A stretch of 64,000 bases of DNA from positions 1 through 64,000 of the forward strand of contig NZ_JAYLLN010000012.1 in assembly GCF_037126265.1 (NCBI RefSeq), given 5' to 3'. The stretch's first letter is position 1. Each line of letters starts with the position of its first letter. A program made the position numbers and the translations under genes. Shown piece after piece: positions 42,032 to 50,917 of this stretch. Source of the stretch: Sphingobacterium tenebrionis (GTDB taxonomy: Bacteria > Bacteroidota > Bacteroidia > Sphingobacteriales > Sphingobacteriaceae). The notes beneath the pieces were generated by a model, which saw only the letters and a program-made list of their open reading frames with translations, ran no database searches and was not told the DNA's origin.

Positions 42032-42835
42032 CTATTTTGACCAGTTTTGGATCTCTTTCCACAAAAGAGGCAAACCCGGATAAACCATATTATGGTCATA
42101 GCCATCAAGTTCGATCAGTTTTACTTGTTGGTGGCCGACAATTTTCAACATCCGAGCGAGGTAGGCATTCTCTTCGTAACGGCCCACCATCTCGAGTTCG
42201 CGGTCGCCCGTGATCAAGGTGATCGGGGAAGCTTCCTTCCGTACCCAGAATAAAGGTGCCAACGCATCAATCACCGGCTGGTTGATATCGACTTTCTGCT
42301 CCGCTCGTGCAGTAAAATGGGTAATACATTGCGGGCTGAAAGGTACGACGCCCAGAATCGCCTGTTCAGGAACAGCAACTTCTTTCAGGTACCTCGGATT
42401 TAAGGCCAACATCAGGTTAAGGTATCCCCCGGCAGAATGACCGGAAAGTACCAGTTTGTTTTTATTGCCCCCATAAGTTTCCAGGTGTTGATAGGCCCAT
42501 TGTACGGCTTTGGCAGCATCTTGTATGACCTCTTCGACCTTAGCCTTTGGCGAAAGGCGATAACCGACTCCGATGACGGCAATTCCCTTGTCTTTTAGAA
42601 AGGCCGGGATTTCCTTATTTCCACCGGTTAGTCCACCGCCATGAAACCATAAAACGGTCACAAAATCTTTTTTGCCCGTAGGGAAATAAAGATCTAATAC
42701 ACAGCGCTCTTGGCTATAGGCATCGGCCCCTTTTCCAGCATAAGAAATATTTTCTTTCAACTGGTAGGCAGCCTGTTGGGCCTGGGCAACTAACAATAAA
42801 CAACTGAATAAAACACTTAACAGAAAATTCTTCAT
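42032..42835 (-). CDS. Secreted alpha/beta-hydrolase (esterase/lipase-like)
   Basis: A 267-residue exported esterase-type hydrolase. The Sec signal ends near LLLVAQAQ (about 20). The oxyanion motif is WFHGGGLTGG, the nucleophile Ser is in SGHSAGGYL, Asp in ITGDRELE, and the final His in GYDHNMVY. The HGGG type suggests short-chain or carbohydrate-linked esters (compare BD-FAE). Single gene, divergent from the topoisomerase gene. Confidence 0.85.
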   Translation of the reverse strand: MKNFLLSVLFSCLLLVAQAQQAAYQLKENISYAGKGADAYSQERCVLDLYFPTGKKDFVTVLWFHGGGLTGGNKEIPAFLKDKGIAVIGVGYRLSPKAKVEEVIQDAAKAVQWAYQHLETYGGNKNKLVLSGHSAGGYLNLMLALNPRYLKEVAVPEQAILGVVPFSPQCITHFTARAEQKVDINQPVIDALAPLFWVRKEASPITLITGDRELEMVGRYEENAYLARMLKIVGHQQVKLIELDGYDHNMVYPGLPLLWKEIQNWSK

Positions 42836-42945
42836 AATGCGTGATGAGGTATGCGGATATAAACCTAAAAATAAAATGAATTTTGTATTTTTACAAGGTT
42901 TGCAGTATTCGAATCTGCCAAACCCGAAAAACTTACAAACAGTAA

Positions 42946-45801
42946 ATGAGCGACGAAATTAACAACATCGACGAAAACAACGAACAAAGCCCATCACAAG
43001 ACCAACAAAGCAATACGATTCCCCTTTCGGGACTGTATGAGAACTGGTTTCTAGATTATGCATCCTACGTTATTCTAGACCGTGCTGTTCCACATATCAA
43101 CGATGGTTTCAAACCGGTTCAGCGACGCATCCTGCACTCGTTGAAAGAGATGGATGATGGAAGATACAACAAAGCAGCCAATGTCATCGGAAATACCATG
43201 CAGTTCCACCCGCATGGAGATGCCTCTATTGGGGATGCGATGGTCCAATTGGGACAAAAGAACCTGTTGATCGATTGCCAGGGAAACTGGGGAGATCCGA
43301 TCACAGGCGACTCTGCCGCTGCGGCACGTTATATCGAAGGTCGTTTGTCGAAATTTGCGCTTGAAGTGGTCTTCAATCCGGATACCACCGAGTGGCAGTT
43401 GAGTTATGATGGTCGGAAGAAAGAACCGATCACCCTGCCGGTAAAATTCCCTTTGTTGTTGACACAAGGTGCGGAAGGTATTGCTGTAGGTTTGGCGACC
43501 AAGATCATGCCCCATAATTTCATCGAGCTGATCGATGGATCCATCCAGGTTCTTCAAGGGGAAAGACCAAGCATCTATCCCGATTTCCCGACCGGCGGTA
43601 TGGCCGATGTTACGGGTTATAACGAAGGGCAGCGTGGTGGAAAAATACGCGTTCGAGCGAAGATCGAGGAACGCGATAAAAAGACCTTGGCGATCACGGA
43701 AATCCCCTTTGGCACTACCACAGGCAGCTTGATAGATAGTATCGTTACTGCCAATGAAAAGGGTAAAATAAAAATCAAGAAAATCGAGGATAATACAGCA
43801 GAATTCGTGGAGATTTTGGTGCATTTGGCACCTGGGATCTCCCCTGATGTAACGATCGATGCCTTATATGCTTTTACAGGTTGCGAAACATCCATTTCGC
43901 CAAATACCTGTGTGATCAAGAATAACAAACCTCATTTCATGAGTGTGAATGATATTCTGATCGAGAATACGAAACAGACCAAAAGTCTCTTGAAACAGGA
44001 GTTGGAGATCCGCTTGAATGAATTGATGGAGAAGATCTTCTTCAGTAATCTTTTGAAGATCTTTATCCAAGAAGGGATGTACAAACATCCTGACTATGAA
44101 AATTCTGGAGATTTTGAAACGGTTGTTGAGGTATTGAACCGCTTGTTTGAACCTTTCTTCGAGCAGTTCTACCGCCCTATCCTTCCGGAGGATTACAAAC
44201 GCTTGATCGATAAACCGATGAGTAGCATCACGCGATTTGATGTGAAAAAGGCGGATGAGTTGATGAAGGCCTTGGAGGATGAAATCAAGGAGGTGAAGAA
44301 GAACCTTCGGAACCTGACGGAATTCACCATCAAATGGTTCGAATACCTGCGCGGAAAGTACAGTAAAGGCCGCGAACGAAAAACAGAGCTTCGCGTATTT
44401 GACAAGGTGGAGGCGACGCAGGTTGCCCTTGCCAATGCAAAATTATATGTCAATCGTGAAGAGGGATTCATCGGGACCAACATGCGTAAGGATGAACTGG
44501 TGGGCGATTGCTCGGATATCGATGATATCATTGTGTTCCGTGCGGATGGTAAATATTCCATTGTAAAAATTCAGGATAAGGTGTTTGTGGGCAAGGATAT
44601 CATCCATGTGGCGGTATTCAAGAAAGGTGATGAGCGGACGATTTACAATGCGATTTATAAGGATGGAGCGACTGGAACGAGTTATATTAAACGTTTTGCG
44701 GTAACCGGAGTTACGCGTGATAAGGATTATGATATCGGGAAAGGAAGCAAGGGTACCAAAATATTGTATTTTACTGCGAATTCGAATGGTGAGGCAGAGA
44801 TTGTCAATGTGCAGTTGAAGCCGCATACGAAGCTTCGGAAACTGAATTTTGATATGGATTTTGCAGAAGTGGCCATTAAAGGCCGGGGTTCTCAAGGAAA
44901 TATCGTGAGTAAGTATCCGGTTAAGAAAATCATTTTCAAAAGTGCGGGGATATCCACTCTTGCGGGCAGGAAGATCTGGTATGATGATATATTGAAGCGT
45001 TTGAATGCTGATGATCGTGGGAAGTTCTTGGGTGAATTTGATGGTGATGATAAGATATTAATGGCTTTGGGCGATGGTTCTTATGAACTGAGCACCTTTG
45101 ATCTGAATAACCATTTTGATGAGAAGATGATCCGTTTGGAAAAATTTATTCCGGAGCAGGTTTATACAGCGATCCATCAGGATAGTAAGGGTACTTATTT
45201 TGTGAAGAGGTTTAATTTTGATGATAATCCGGTTGGAAAGCGTGTGAAATTTATTGGCGAGGATAGCAAATTGATCTTGTTGACCAATAATGATCAACCT
45301 GTTGTTCATCTTGATTTGTTAAAAGGGAAATCGCAGACGGAAGAGAATTTGGATCAGGATTTAACAGAAATCGTGGATGTGAAGGGTATGAAGGCCCAAG
45401 GGAATAGGTTATCTTTCCATACCGTGAAAAAAATCAAGTTGTTGACGGAGGAGAAGGATTTGGCAGAGGTAATGGAAGTTGGTGGTAGTTTGGAGGGTAA
45501 TGGTGCTGGTTTGGAAGGTGCTAGCGGAGGAATGGAAGAAGTAGATTCTCAACCGGAAAATCCAAAGATGGGCAATGTAGAGGTTGTTAAGAAAGAAGAG
45601 GACGTTCAGAAGAAAGATGCCGTTCAAAAAGAGTTGGATGTTGAGAAGAAGGAAGACGTTCAGAAAAAACTGGATGTTGAGAAGAATGAAGAGGTTGTTC
45701 CGAAAGCAGATGAGATTTCATTTGAAATTACCAATCCAGATGATATTCAGATTGATGATAACGGTCAATTAGGCCTTTTCGGAGGTACTGATAAAGACTA
45801 A
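42946..45801 (+). CDS. parC: DNA topoisomerase IV subunit A (ParC/GyrA family)
   Basis: A 951-residue type IIA topoisomerase A subunit. The breakage-reunion domain (about 25-480) has VILDRAVPHINDGFKPVQRRIL, HPHGDASIGDAMV and the catalytic Tyr in AARYIEGRLSKFA. C-terminal beta-pinwheel blades follow (about 500-830). The last 110 residues are a charged, repeated Lys/Glu tail (VQKKDAVQKELDVEKKEDVQKK) ending GQLGLFGGTDKD. ParC is preferred to GyrA from its length and lack of a clear GyrA box, but this is not certain. No parE is adjacent. A quasi-palindrome at 42898-42923, before the start, may be a control site. Confidence 0.9.
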   Translation: MSDEINNIDENNEQSPSQDQQSNTIPLSGLYENWFLDYASYVILDRAVPHINDGFKPVQRRILHSLKEMDDGRYNKAANVIGNTMQFHPHGDASIGDAMVQLGQKNLLIDCQGNWGDPITGDSAAAARYIEGRLSKFALEVVFNPDTTEWQLSYDGRKKEPITLPVKFPLLLTQGAEGIAVGLATKIMPHNFIELIDGSIQVLQGERPSIYPDFPTGGMADVTGYNEGQRGGKIRVRAKIEERDKKTLAITEIPFGTTTGSLIDSIVTANEKGKIKIKKIEDNTAEFVEILVHLAPGISPDVTIDALYAFTGCETSISPNTCVIKNNKPHFMSVNDILIENTKQTKSLLKQELEIRLNELMEKIFFSNLLKIFIQEGMYKHPDYENSGDFETVVEVLNRLFEPFFEQFYRPILPEDYKRLIDKPMSSITRFDVKKADELMKALEDEIKEVKKNLRNLTEFTIKWFEYLRGKYSKGRERKTELRVFDKVEATQVALANAKLYVNREEGFIGTNMRKDELVGDCSDIDDIIVFRADGKYSIVKIQDKVFVGKDIIHVAVFKKGDERTIYNAIYKDGATGTSYIKRFAVTGVTRDKDYDIGKGSKGTKILYFTANSNGEAEIVNVQLKPHTKLRKLNFDMDFAEVAIKGRGSQGNIVSKYPVKKIIFKSAGISTLAGRKIWYDDILKRLNADDRGKFLGEFDGDDKILMALGDGSYELSTFDLNNHFDEKMIRLEKFIPEQVYTAIHQDSKGTYFVKRFNFDDNPVGKRVKFIGEDSKLILLTNNDQPVVHLDLLKGKSQTEENLDQDLTEIVDVKGMKAQGNRLSFHTVKKIKLLTEEKDLAEVMEVGGSLEGNGAGLEGASGGMEEVDSQPENPKMGNVEVVKKEEDVQKKDAVQKELDVEKKEDVQKKLDVEKNEEVVPKADEISFEITNPDDIQIDDNGQLGLFGGTDKD
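45586..45700 (+). repeat. Lys/Glu tandem repeat in the topoisomerase tail
   Basis: Degenerate units encode DVQKKDAVQKELDVEKKE then DVQKKLDVEKNEE, a partial duplication of about 54 bases. It lies beyond the last beta-pinwheel blade and is probably disordered. Confidence 0.7.
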
Positions 45802-45806
45802 AATAT

Positions 45807-46005
45807 TATTGCGAGGTAACACCTCATCGTGAGGAATCACGTCATTGCGAGGAAATCACGTCATTGCGAGGAACGAAGCAATCTTCCCGCATGTCATGCT
45901 GAGCGTAGTCGAAGCATCTGTTCGTATCTAACCGTACAGATCCTTCGACGCTGCTCAGGATGACAAAGTTCAAAGATTGCTTCGTCGTACCTCCTCGCAA
46001 TGACG
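45807..46005. repeat. Composite palindromic repeat, copy 3, with inserted second palindrome
   Basis: Outer arms are 45859-45885 and 45972-46005. Here the arm with extra GGTACG is the right one, so the element is inverted relative to the other two copies. Extra partial CGTCATTGCGAGG units precede it (45807-45852). Between the arms sits a different palindrome (45892-45965). It lies between the convergent parC and susD genes. Confidence 0.9.
45892..45965. repeat. Second palindromic repeat type nested in copy 3
   Basis: Arms TGTCATGCTGAGCGTAGTCG... (45892-45920) and its near-complement (45937-45965) form a 29-bp imperfect stem. Sequence differs from the outer element. TCATnCTGAGC...GTCGAAGnATC units occur in many bacterial genomes (recalled). 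Confidence 0.85.
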
Positions 46006-46012
46006 GGAAAAC

Positions 46013-47446
46013 CTATGGTTTATCCCACCACACCCTACTATTCAAATTATCCTCACCACCATATGGAAGCGCAGAAACCGCAGCTTCATAATTCGCTTTA
46101 TTATTTGCGGCCTCACTTAGCGGATAACCATCTCTCCTAGGCATCTTACCACCATTAATCTCCGAAGCCAGGGTCAGCACAGGATAACCTGTCCTTCTCC
46201 ATTCTGCCCAACCTTCATACCCATACGGAAACACATGAATATACCGTTGCGTAGCAATCTGCTCCAACGCTTTCGCTGGAGAATATACTATCGCCGGTTT
46301 TGCCAAATATCCAGCTGCTGAAGCATCTGAACCGGTCCATTGCTTGATCGATTCTTTTATCCCCGTTTCATAATACGTTTTCGCCTGCGCATCTCCACCA
46401 GCTATCCATCCCAACTTCGCGGCTTCCGCTTTTGCGAACTGCAATTGTGCATAAGTTACCAATGGCACAGGAGAGTCTTGATTTCTGATTCCAGCACCCA
46501 ACAAAGACACCTTAGGGATATCCACGTCAGGATTCGGAACTGCTTTTCCAAATGCCAGTCCAGCGTATCCACCTGCTGCATTCTTATCCCCATAAACCGC
46601 CAATCGAGGATCCTCCTGTGGCAACATCAGGTTTACCAAAGCCTCCGACAAAGCATACCAGTTTCTTTTCAACACCGTAAAGGAATTGTACCAGAAATTC
46701 TGATGGGCAGCCTGCGCCAAATGAGGATAGGATAAATTATCCGCATTTGCGGTCATATCCCCAGCCTGCATGGCCTTTTCAAACTCCGCCTTCCCTAAGG
46801 TAGGATTCACTTTGGATAAGCGTAAGGCCATCAACATATGGATGGAATTCCCCAACTTCTTCCATTTGGACATATCCCCCTTATAAATAATATCGTTCTT
46901 GATCGTTCCGTTAGTCAATACAATAGCGGCATTCGCTTCATCCAATAAAGTAAATAAAGCTTTATAGATATCCTCTTGCTTATCGTATTTAGGATTTGGA
47001 AGAGCAGTTCCCTGGAAAGCTTCCGTATACGGCACATCCCCCCATCTATCCGTCACATTCCACATAAAGAATGCTTTTAAGATCTTGGCTACGGCCACCT
47101 GATTGGCAACCGGCCCTTCATTAGCATCCAATGCATCCTGCTTGCTCAGCACATCCTCCAAGTTCATCAACGGACCCACATACCAGGTCTCAAAATCAAA
47201 ATTCTGCGCAATAAAACGGGTATTATCCGTATAGGTTGTTAAACTCAGGTATTGCGGATAATGCACACCATACGCACTAGAACTTAAATTTGGCAGGAAA
47301 AACTGTGCATTCGCAATCAATTGCGTTCCTGAGGCCTTACTGGGCTTATTGGGATTTTCATAGTACGAATCATCGAAATTAGTACAGGAAGCAACCGCAA
47401 TAGGCGTAAGGGCAAATAATATATATTTTAATAAATGCTTTTTCAT
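46013..47446 (-). CDS. SusD/RagB-family nutrient-binding lipoprotein
   Basis: A 477-residue surface lipoprotein (lipobox AVASC, Cys20). TPR-like helices and YENPNKPSKA, TERWGDVPYTEAF-like (DRWGDVPYTEAFQG) and WKKLGNSIHMLMALRLS segments place it in the SusD-like 2 group. It caps the SusC barrel and binds the substrate outside. It follows susC after 11 bases, the usual order C then D. No glycosidase is beside the pair, so the ligand is unknown. Confidence 0.94.
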   Translation of the reverse strand: MKKHLLKYILFALTPIAVASCTNFDDSYYENPNKPSKASGTQLIANAQFFLPNLSSSAYGVHYPQYLSLTTYTDNTRFIAQNFDFETWYVGPLMNLEDVLSKQDALDANEGPVANQVAVAKILKAFFMWNVTDRWGDVPYTEAFQGTALPNPKYDKQEDIYKALFTLLDEANAAIVLTNGTIKNDIIYKGDMSKWKKLGNSIHMLMALRLSKVNPTLGKAEFEKAMQAGDMTANADNLSYPHLAQAAHQNFWYNSFTVLKRNWYALSEALVNLMLPQEDPRLAVYGDKNAAGGYAGLAFGKAVPNPDVDIPKVSLLGAGIRNQDSPVPLVTYAQLQFAKAEAAKLGWIAGGDAQAKTYYETGIKESIKQWTGSDASAAGYLAKPAIVYSPAKALEQIATQRYIHVFPYGYEGWAEWRRTGYPVLTLASEINGGKMPRRDGYPLSEAANNKANYEAAVSALPYGGEDNLNSRVWWDKP

Positions 47447-47457
47447 GATGTTAATGG

Positions 47458-50400
47458 TTAAAATTTAACACTTAAATTAAATCCATAGGAACGAACGGTC
47501 TGCAATTCTCCCTTTTCGATCCAGCTGATTGAAGCACTTCCAGCCGATAATTCTGAAGGATCAAGCCCTTTCGGAGCTTTTTGCCAAATCATCCAAGGAT
47601 TCCTAGCAATAACGGCTACTCGGATAGATTTGAATGGAGAGCTTCCTAATTGATTCTGGTTAAAGGTATAGCCTAAACTTACCTCTCTCAGTTTGATGTA
47701 CGAAGCATCGTACAACCATTCTTCGTAGATACGGGTACCGATGTTGTTTCTAAAATAAGTTCTTGCATCTACAAATGCATTCACTTCTTGACCAGTAGCT
47801 TCTGAAATACCATTTATTTCATAACCTCCACCATCTGCCAATGGATCACGAACATTCTTGCCATTGCTGTTCATCGCTGCAGTTTCCTCCGCCTGACCAG
47901 ACTTAACGGCCAACATTTTCGACCAGCTGAAGAATTGACCTCCTGCTTGGAAATCGATCATGGCATTAAGGTCCACATTCTTATACCGGAAGGAATTGAT
48001 GAATCCTCCTGTAAAATCAGGCAGAACGGATCCGAAGTCCTTGTTCATCTGCTGAATAGGCATATTGCTATTGTCTAATAGAATTTTTCCGGTTGCTTCA
48101 TCCGTTTTATAGCCCGGTCCTACCAAGGATCCGAATGCCATACCTTTATTGGCATACAAATACACCGTTTGGCTGGAATAGGTATTGGAACCCAACTCGT
48201 AGGAATCAATTCCAGGGATCAGCTCATGGATTTTACTATTGTTTTTTGCACCGTTCAAGGTGGTTGTCCAAGTGAAATTCTCCGTTTGAACTGGCGTTGC
48301 ATTAATCGACACCTCAATACCGTTATTTTCGATATCTCCGGCATTAACTGTTGCACGAGAGAAACCAGTTCCTGAAGAAGTGGAAAGACTGATCACCTGA
48401 TCCTTATTACGTTGTTGGTAATAAGTCACATCCAATCCCAAGCGGTCCTGGAAGAACTTCAAATCGGCACCAATTTCATAAGAATGCGCGAAAGAAGGCT
48501 TCAGATTAGGATTGTTCAAAATATCAGGAATAGAAAGTGTATTGATGGTAGAATTCGAAGTCGCATACACACTTCCGATATTATAATTGGTCAAGATATC
48601 GAATGGATCCACATCCGCACCTGCCACCGCATAAGAAGCTCTCAACTTACCAAAACTCAAAGCAGAAGGTCCGATCAGGTTACTGAACACAAAGGCACCA
48701 GATACCGAAGGGTACCAATAGGAATTATTGTCTTTAGGTAAGGTCGATGAAATATCCCGACGGATAGAGGCATCCAAGAAATAAGTATCCTTATAACCAA
48801 TAGAAGCCATGGTATAGAAAGAACGTATCTGTTTTTTCAATTTATAAGATTCATTCAATGGTCTATCAATCGAACCTTCGATATTAAAGAAGGCTGGAGA
48901 ACTCAATCCACCCTGTGTTTTTTGGGTTAGGTAATCATAATTCCTTTGATAGATATTACCACCCATATTGGCATTCAGTGAAAAATCGTCCCAAACCTTA
49001 TCGTAGGTTGCCAAGAACTCGTAGTTCGTTTCATCATTTTGGAACTTCCCTACCGAATATCCTGTATTGGATAAGAAAGATCCTGCTCCAGATTCAGAAC
49101 GTCCACCGATCGATAGTTTACGACTGGTGTTTTGGGTAAATAAATCCTTGCGCACGAAAGCCGATAGTTTCAATTCCGGCAATACCTTATAGGTTAATCC
49201 CGCATCACCAAAAACGCGATCACGGTTATCATTGTTCAGGTTTTCGTAAGCATCAAAGAAAGGGTTGTTCCAATCCGATGGTGTATTATTGATCATCAAT
49301 TCCTGCGTGGTATTCGGATTCACGTTCCAGTTCATGATCGTACCATCGGCATAGCGATAGTTCCTCAATCTATTGATATCGATATTACGCTGGAACCATT
49401 GCGTTGCACCCGTAAAAGAACCTTGGTACCCCATTACCGGACGTTGACCATTGTTATTTGCATAATTGATGTTCGCAGAAGCCGTCAGGTTATCGGTTAG
49501 GTCCAAGGAACCGTTCAATGCAAAGTTATTACGCTTCAACCAGGTATTCGGGTAAGTTCCTTTGATGTAGGTATTGTTGTACGAGAAACGAACCGCGGAA
49601 TTCTCCGCTCCTCCAGCGATCGTAATACCATTATTGGTATTCATTCCTGTCTGAAAGAAATCCTCGATATTATTTGGTTGTGGAGAAAAAGGGGTTGCTT
49701 TTCCATAATCTTCATCCTGTTTATAGAAACTATAATACATCCTTACAGGCGTACCATCCATCTTTGGACCCCAAGATTCATCATTTCCGTTCACATACAA
49801 TTCGCCGGAGGCCAATTTCAGGAAGGTCTGGTTATTACCCACCCCATAAATATTCTGCAGTGGCATAAAATTTCCGACCTGTTCAAAAGATGTAGCGGAG
49901 TTGACATCGACAGATATGGATTTCGGACCCTTTTTACCCTTTTTAGTGGTGATCATGATAACCCCGTATTGTCCTCTCAAACCGTACAAGGCAGAAGCCG
50001 TAGGGCCTTTCAGCACGTTGATGGATTCAATATCCTCCGGATTGATATCCTGTCCCACGTTTCCAAGATCTACGCCATTACCGGTACTGCTACTGAAGTT
50101 GGCATTGGAAATAGGTGTTCCATCAATTACCATTAAAGGTTGGCCACCACCAGTTACGGAGTTGATACCCCTGATCTTGATCTTTTGGGTACCACCTAAA
50201 CTCGCTCCTGAAGAACCGGTAACCTGCGCACCAGCTACTTTTCCTGCCAAGGATCCAAGGACATTGGTTTCTTTTGTAAAGGTCAAATCATCCCCATCGA
50301 TCTTCTGGGTCGAATATCCAAGCGATTTTTCGCTTCTTTGGATGCCTAGGGCGGTTACTACGACCTCATCGATCGCTCCCTCTTCCTGATCCAATTGCAC

Positions 50401-50676
50401 CTGAATGCTCGTCCGGCCATTTACGGCTACTTCCTTGGGTGCATATCCTACCGCCGTAATCCGAAGAACAGCACTATTAGGAGCATTGATCGAAAATAAT
50501 CCGCTTTCATTGCTGGCAGTACCCTGCTGGGTACCTTTTATAAATACCGAGGCTCCTACTATGGGCTCTCCTTTCGTATTTGTAATCTTTCCAGCTATAG
50601 ATTGTTGTTGTGCGGCCAACATTTGCATAGAGCAAACGGATGCTACCGCAAGTGAAATAATTGAAGGTAGTTTCAT
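47458..50676 (-). CDS. SusC/RagA-family TonB-linked outer-membrane protein
   Basis: A 1072-residue importer. Signal peptide (about 1-22), carboxypeptidase-regulatory-like domain (about 25-105, GKITNTKGEPIVGASVFIKGTQQGT), the SusC plug signature (GALGIQRSEKSLGYSTQ-like region at 115-130 and KIRGINSVTGGGQPLMVIDGTPI near 168-190), then a barrel ending SYGFNLSVKF. It works with the SusD-like lipoprotein. An exact -33/-7 promoter lies upstream and a terminator separates it from the epimerase operon. The neighbouring peptidoglycan genes hint at peptide or muropeptide import, but this is only context. Confidence 0.95.
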   Translation of the reverse strand: MKLPSIISLAVASVCSMQMLAAQQQSIAGKITNTKGEPIVGASVFIKGTQQGTASNESGLFSINAPNSAVLRITAVGYAPKEVAVNGRTSIQVQLDQEEGAIDEVVVTALGIQRSEKSLGYSTQKIDGDDLTFTKETNVLGSLAGKVAGAQVTGSSGASLGGTQKIKIRGINSVTGGGQPLMVIDGTPISNANFSSSTGNGVDLGNVGQDINPEDIESINVLKGPTASALYGLRGQYGVIMITTKKGKKGPKSISVDVNSATSFEQVGNFMPLQNIYGVGNNQTFLKLASGELYVNGNDESWGPKMDGTPVRMYYSFYKQDEDYGKATPFSPQPNNIEDFFQTGMNTNNGITIAGGAENSAVRFSYNNTYIKGTYPNTWLKRNNFALNGSLDLTDNLTASANINYANNNGQRPVMGYQGSFTGATQWFQRNIDINRLRNYRYADGTIMNWNVNPNTTQELMINNTPSDWNNPFFDAYENLNNDNRDRVFGDAGLTYKVLPELKLSAFVRKDLFTQNTSRKLSIGGRSESGAGSFLSNTGYSVGKFQNDETNYEFLATYDKVWDDFSLNANMGGNIYQRNYDYLTQKTQGGLSSPAFFNIEGSIDRPLNESYKLKKQIRSFYTMASIGYKDTYFLDASIRRDISSTLPKDNNSYWYPSVSGAFVFSNLIGPSALSFGKLRASYAVAGADVDPFDILTNYNIGSVYATSNSTINTLSIPDILNNPNLKPSFAHSYEIGADLKFFQDRLGLDVTYYQQRNKDQVISLSTSSGTGFSRATVNAGDIENNGIEVSINATPVQTENFTWTTTLNGAKNNSKIHELIPGIDSYELGSNTYSSQTVYLYANKGMAFGSLVGPGYKTDEATGKILLDNSNMPIQQMNKDFGSVLPDFTGGFINSFRYKNVDLNAMIDFQAGGQFFSWSKMLAVKSGQAEETAAMNSNGKNVRDPLADGGGYEINGISEATGQEVNAFVDARTYFRNNIGTRIYEEWLYDASYIKLREVSLGYTFNQNQLGSSPFKSIRVAVIARNPWMIWQKAPKGLDPSELSAGSASISWIEKGELQTVRSYGFNLSVKF

Positions 50677-50700
50677 CTTTAGCTTGATTGGTTATTAAGA

Positions 50701-50729
50701 CAAAACTAAGATAGCTGAATGATGTCAAA
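50701..50729 (-). promoter_or_regulatory. Promoter of the susC-susD operon
   Basis: Minus-strand TTTG (50726-50729) and TAGTTTTG (50701-50708, exact TAnnTTTG) are 17 bases apart, and the -7 box lies 24 bases before the susC start. This is the best match in the window to the Bacteroidota primary-sigma promoter. Confidence 0.65.
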
Positions 50730-50850
50730 TCTGATAGGAAATTTGCAAAAAAATGCAATTTAGATTGATTATTTGTTAGTATTTGGGAAATAAAAAAGAA
50801 AAATAGCCAAATAATGTTGCATAAAATTGCAATTTTATTGCCCATAAAAT

Positions 50851-50887
50851 AAAAAAACAATCAATTTTTTAGGTTGATTGTTTTTTT
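50851..50887. terminator. Bidirectional intrinsic terminator
   Basis: A7CAATCAA pairs with TTGATTGT7 around a 9-base loop (50851-50864, 50874-50887). It ends the NlpC/P60-epimerase transcript before the susC promoter. Confidence 0.85.
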
Positions 50888-50917
50888 AATAGCTCTGCTA
50901 AGAAATTAATAGCAATA

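Noticed and set aside
42898..42923. Quasi-palindrome GTTTGCAG...CTGCCAAAC before parC
   Set aside because: Arms differ by an extra base and there is no second copy in the window, so it is mentioned only under parC.
45807..46005. Possible insertion sequence
   Set aside because: No transposase frame exists; the element is just nested palindromes of about 200 bases.
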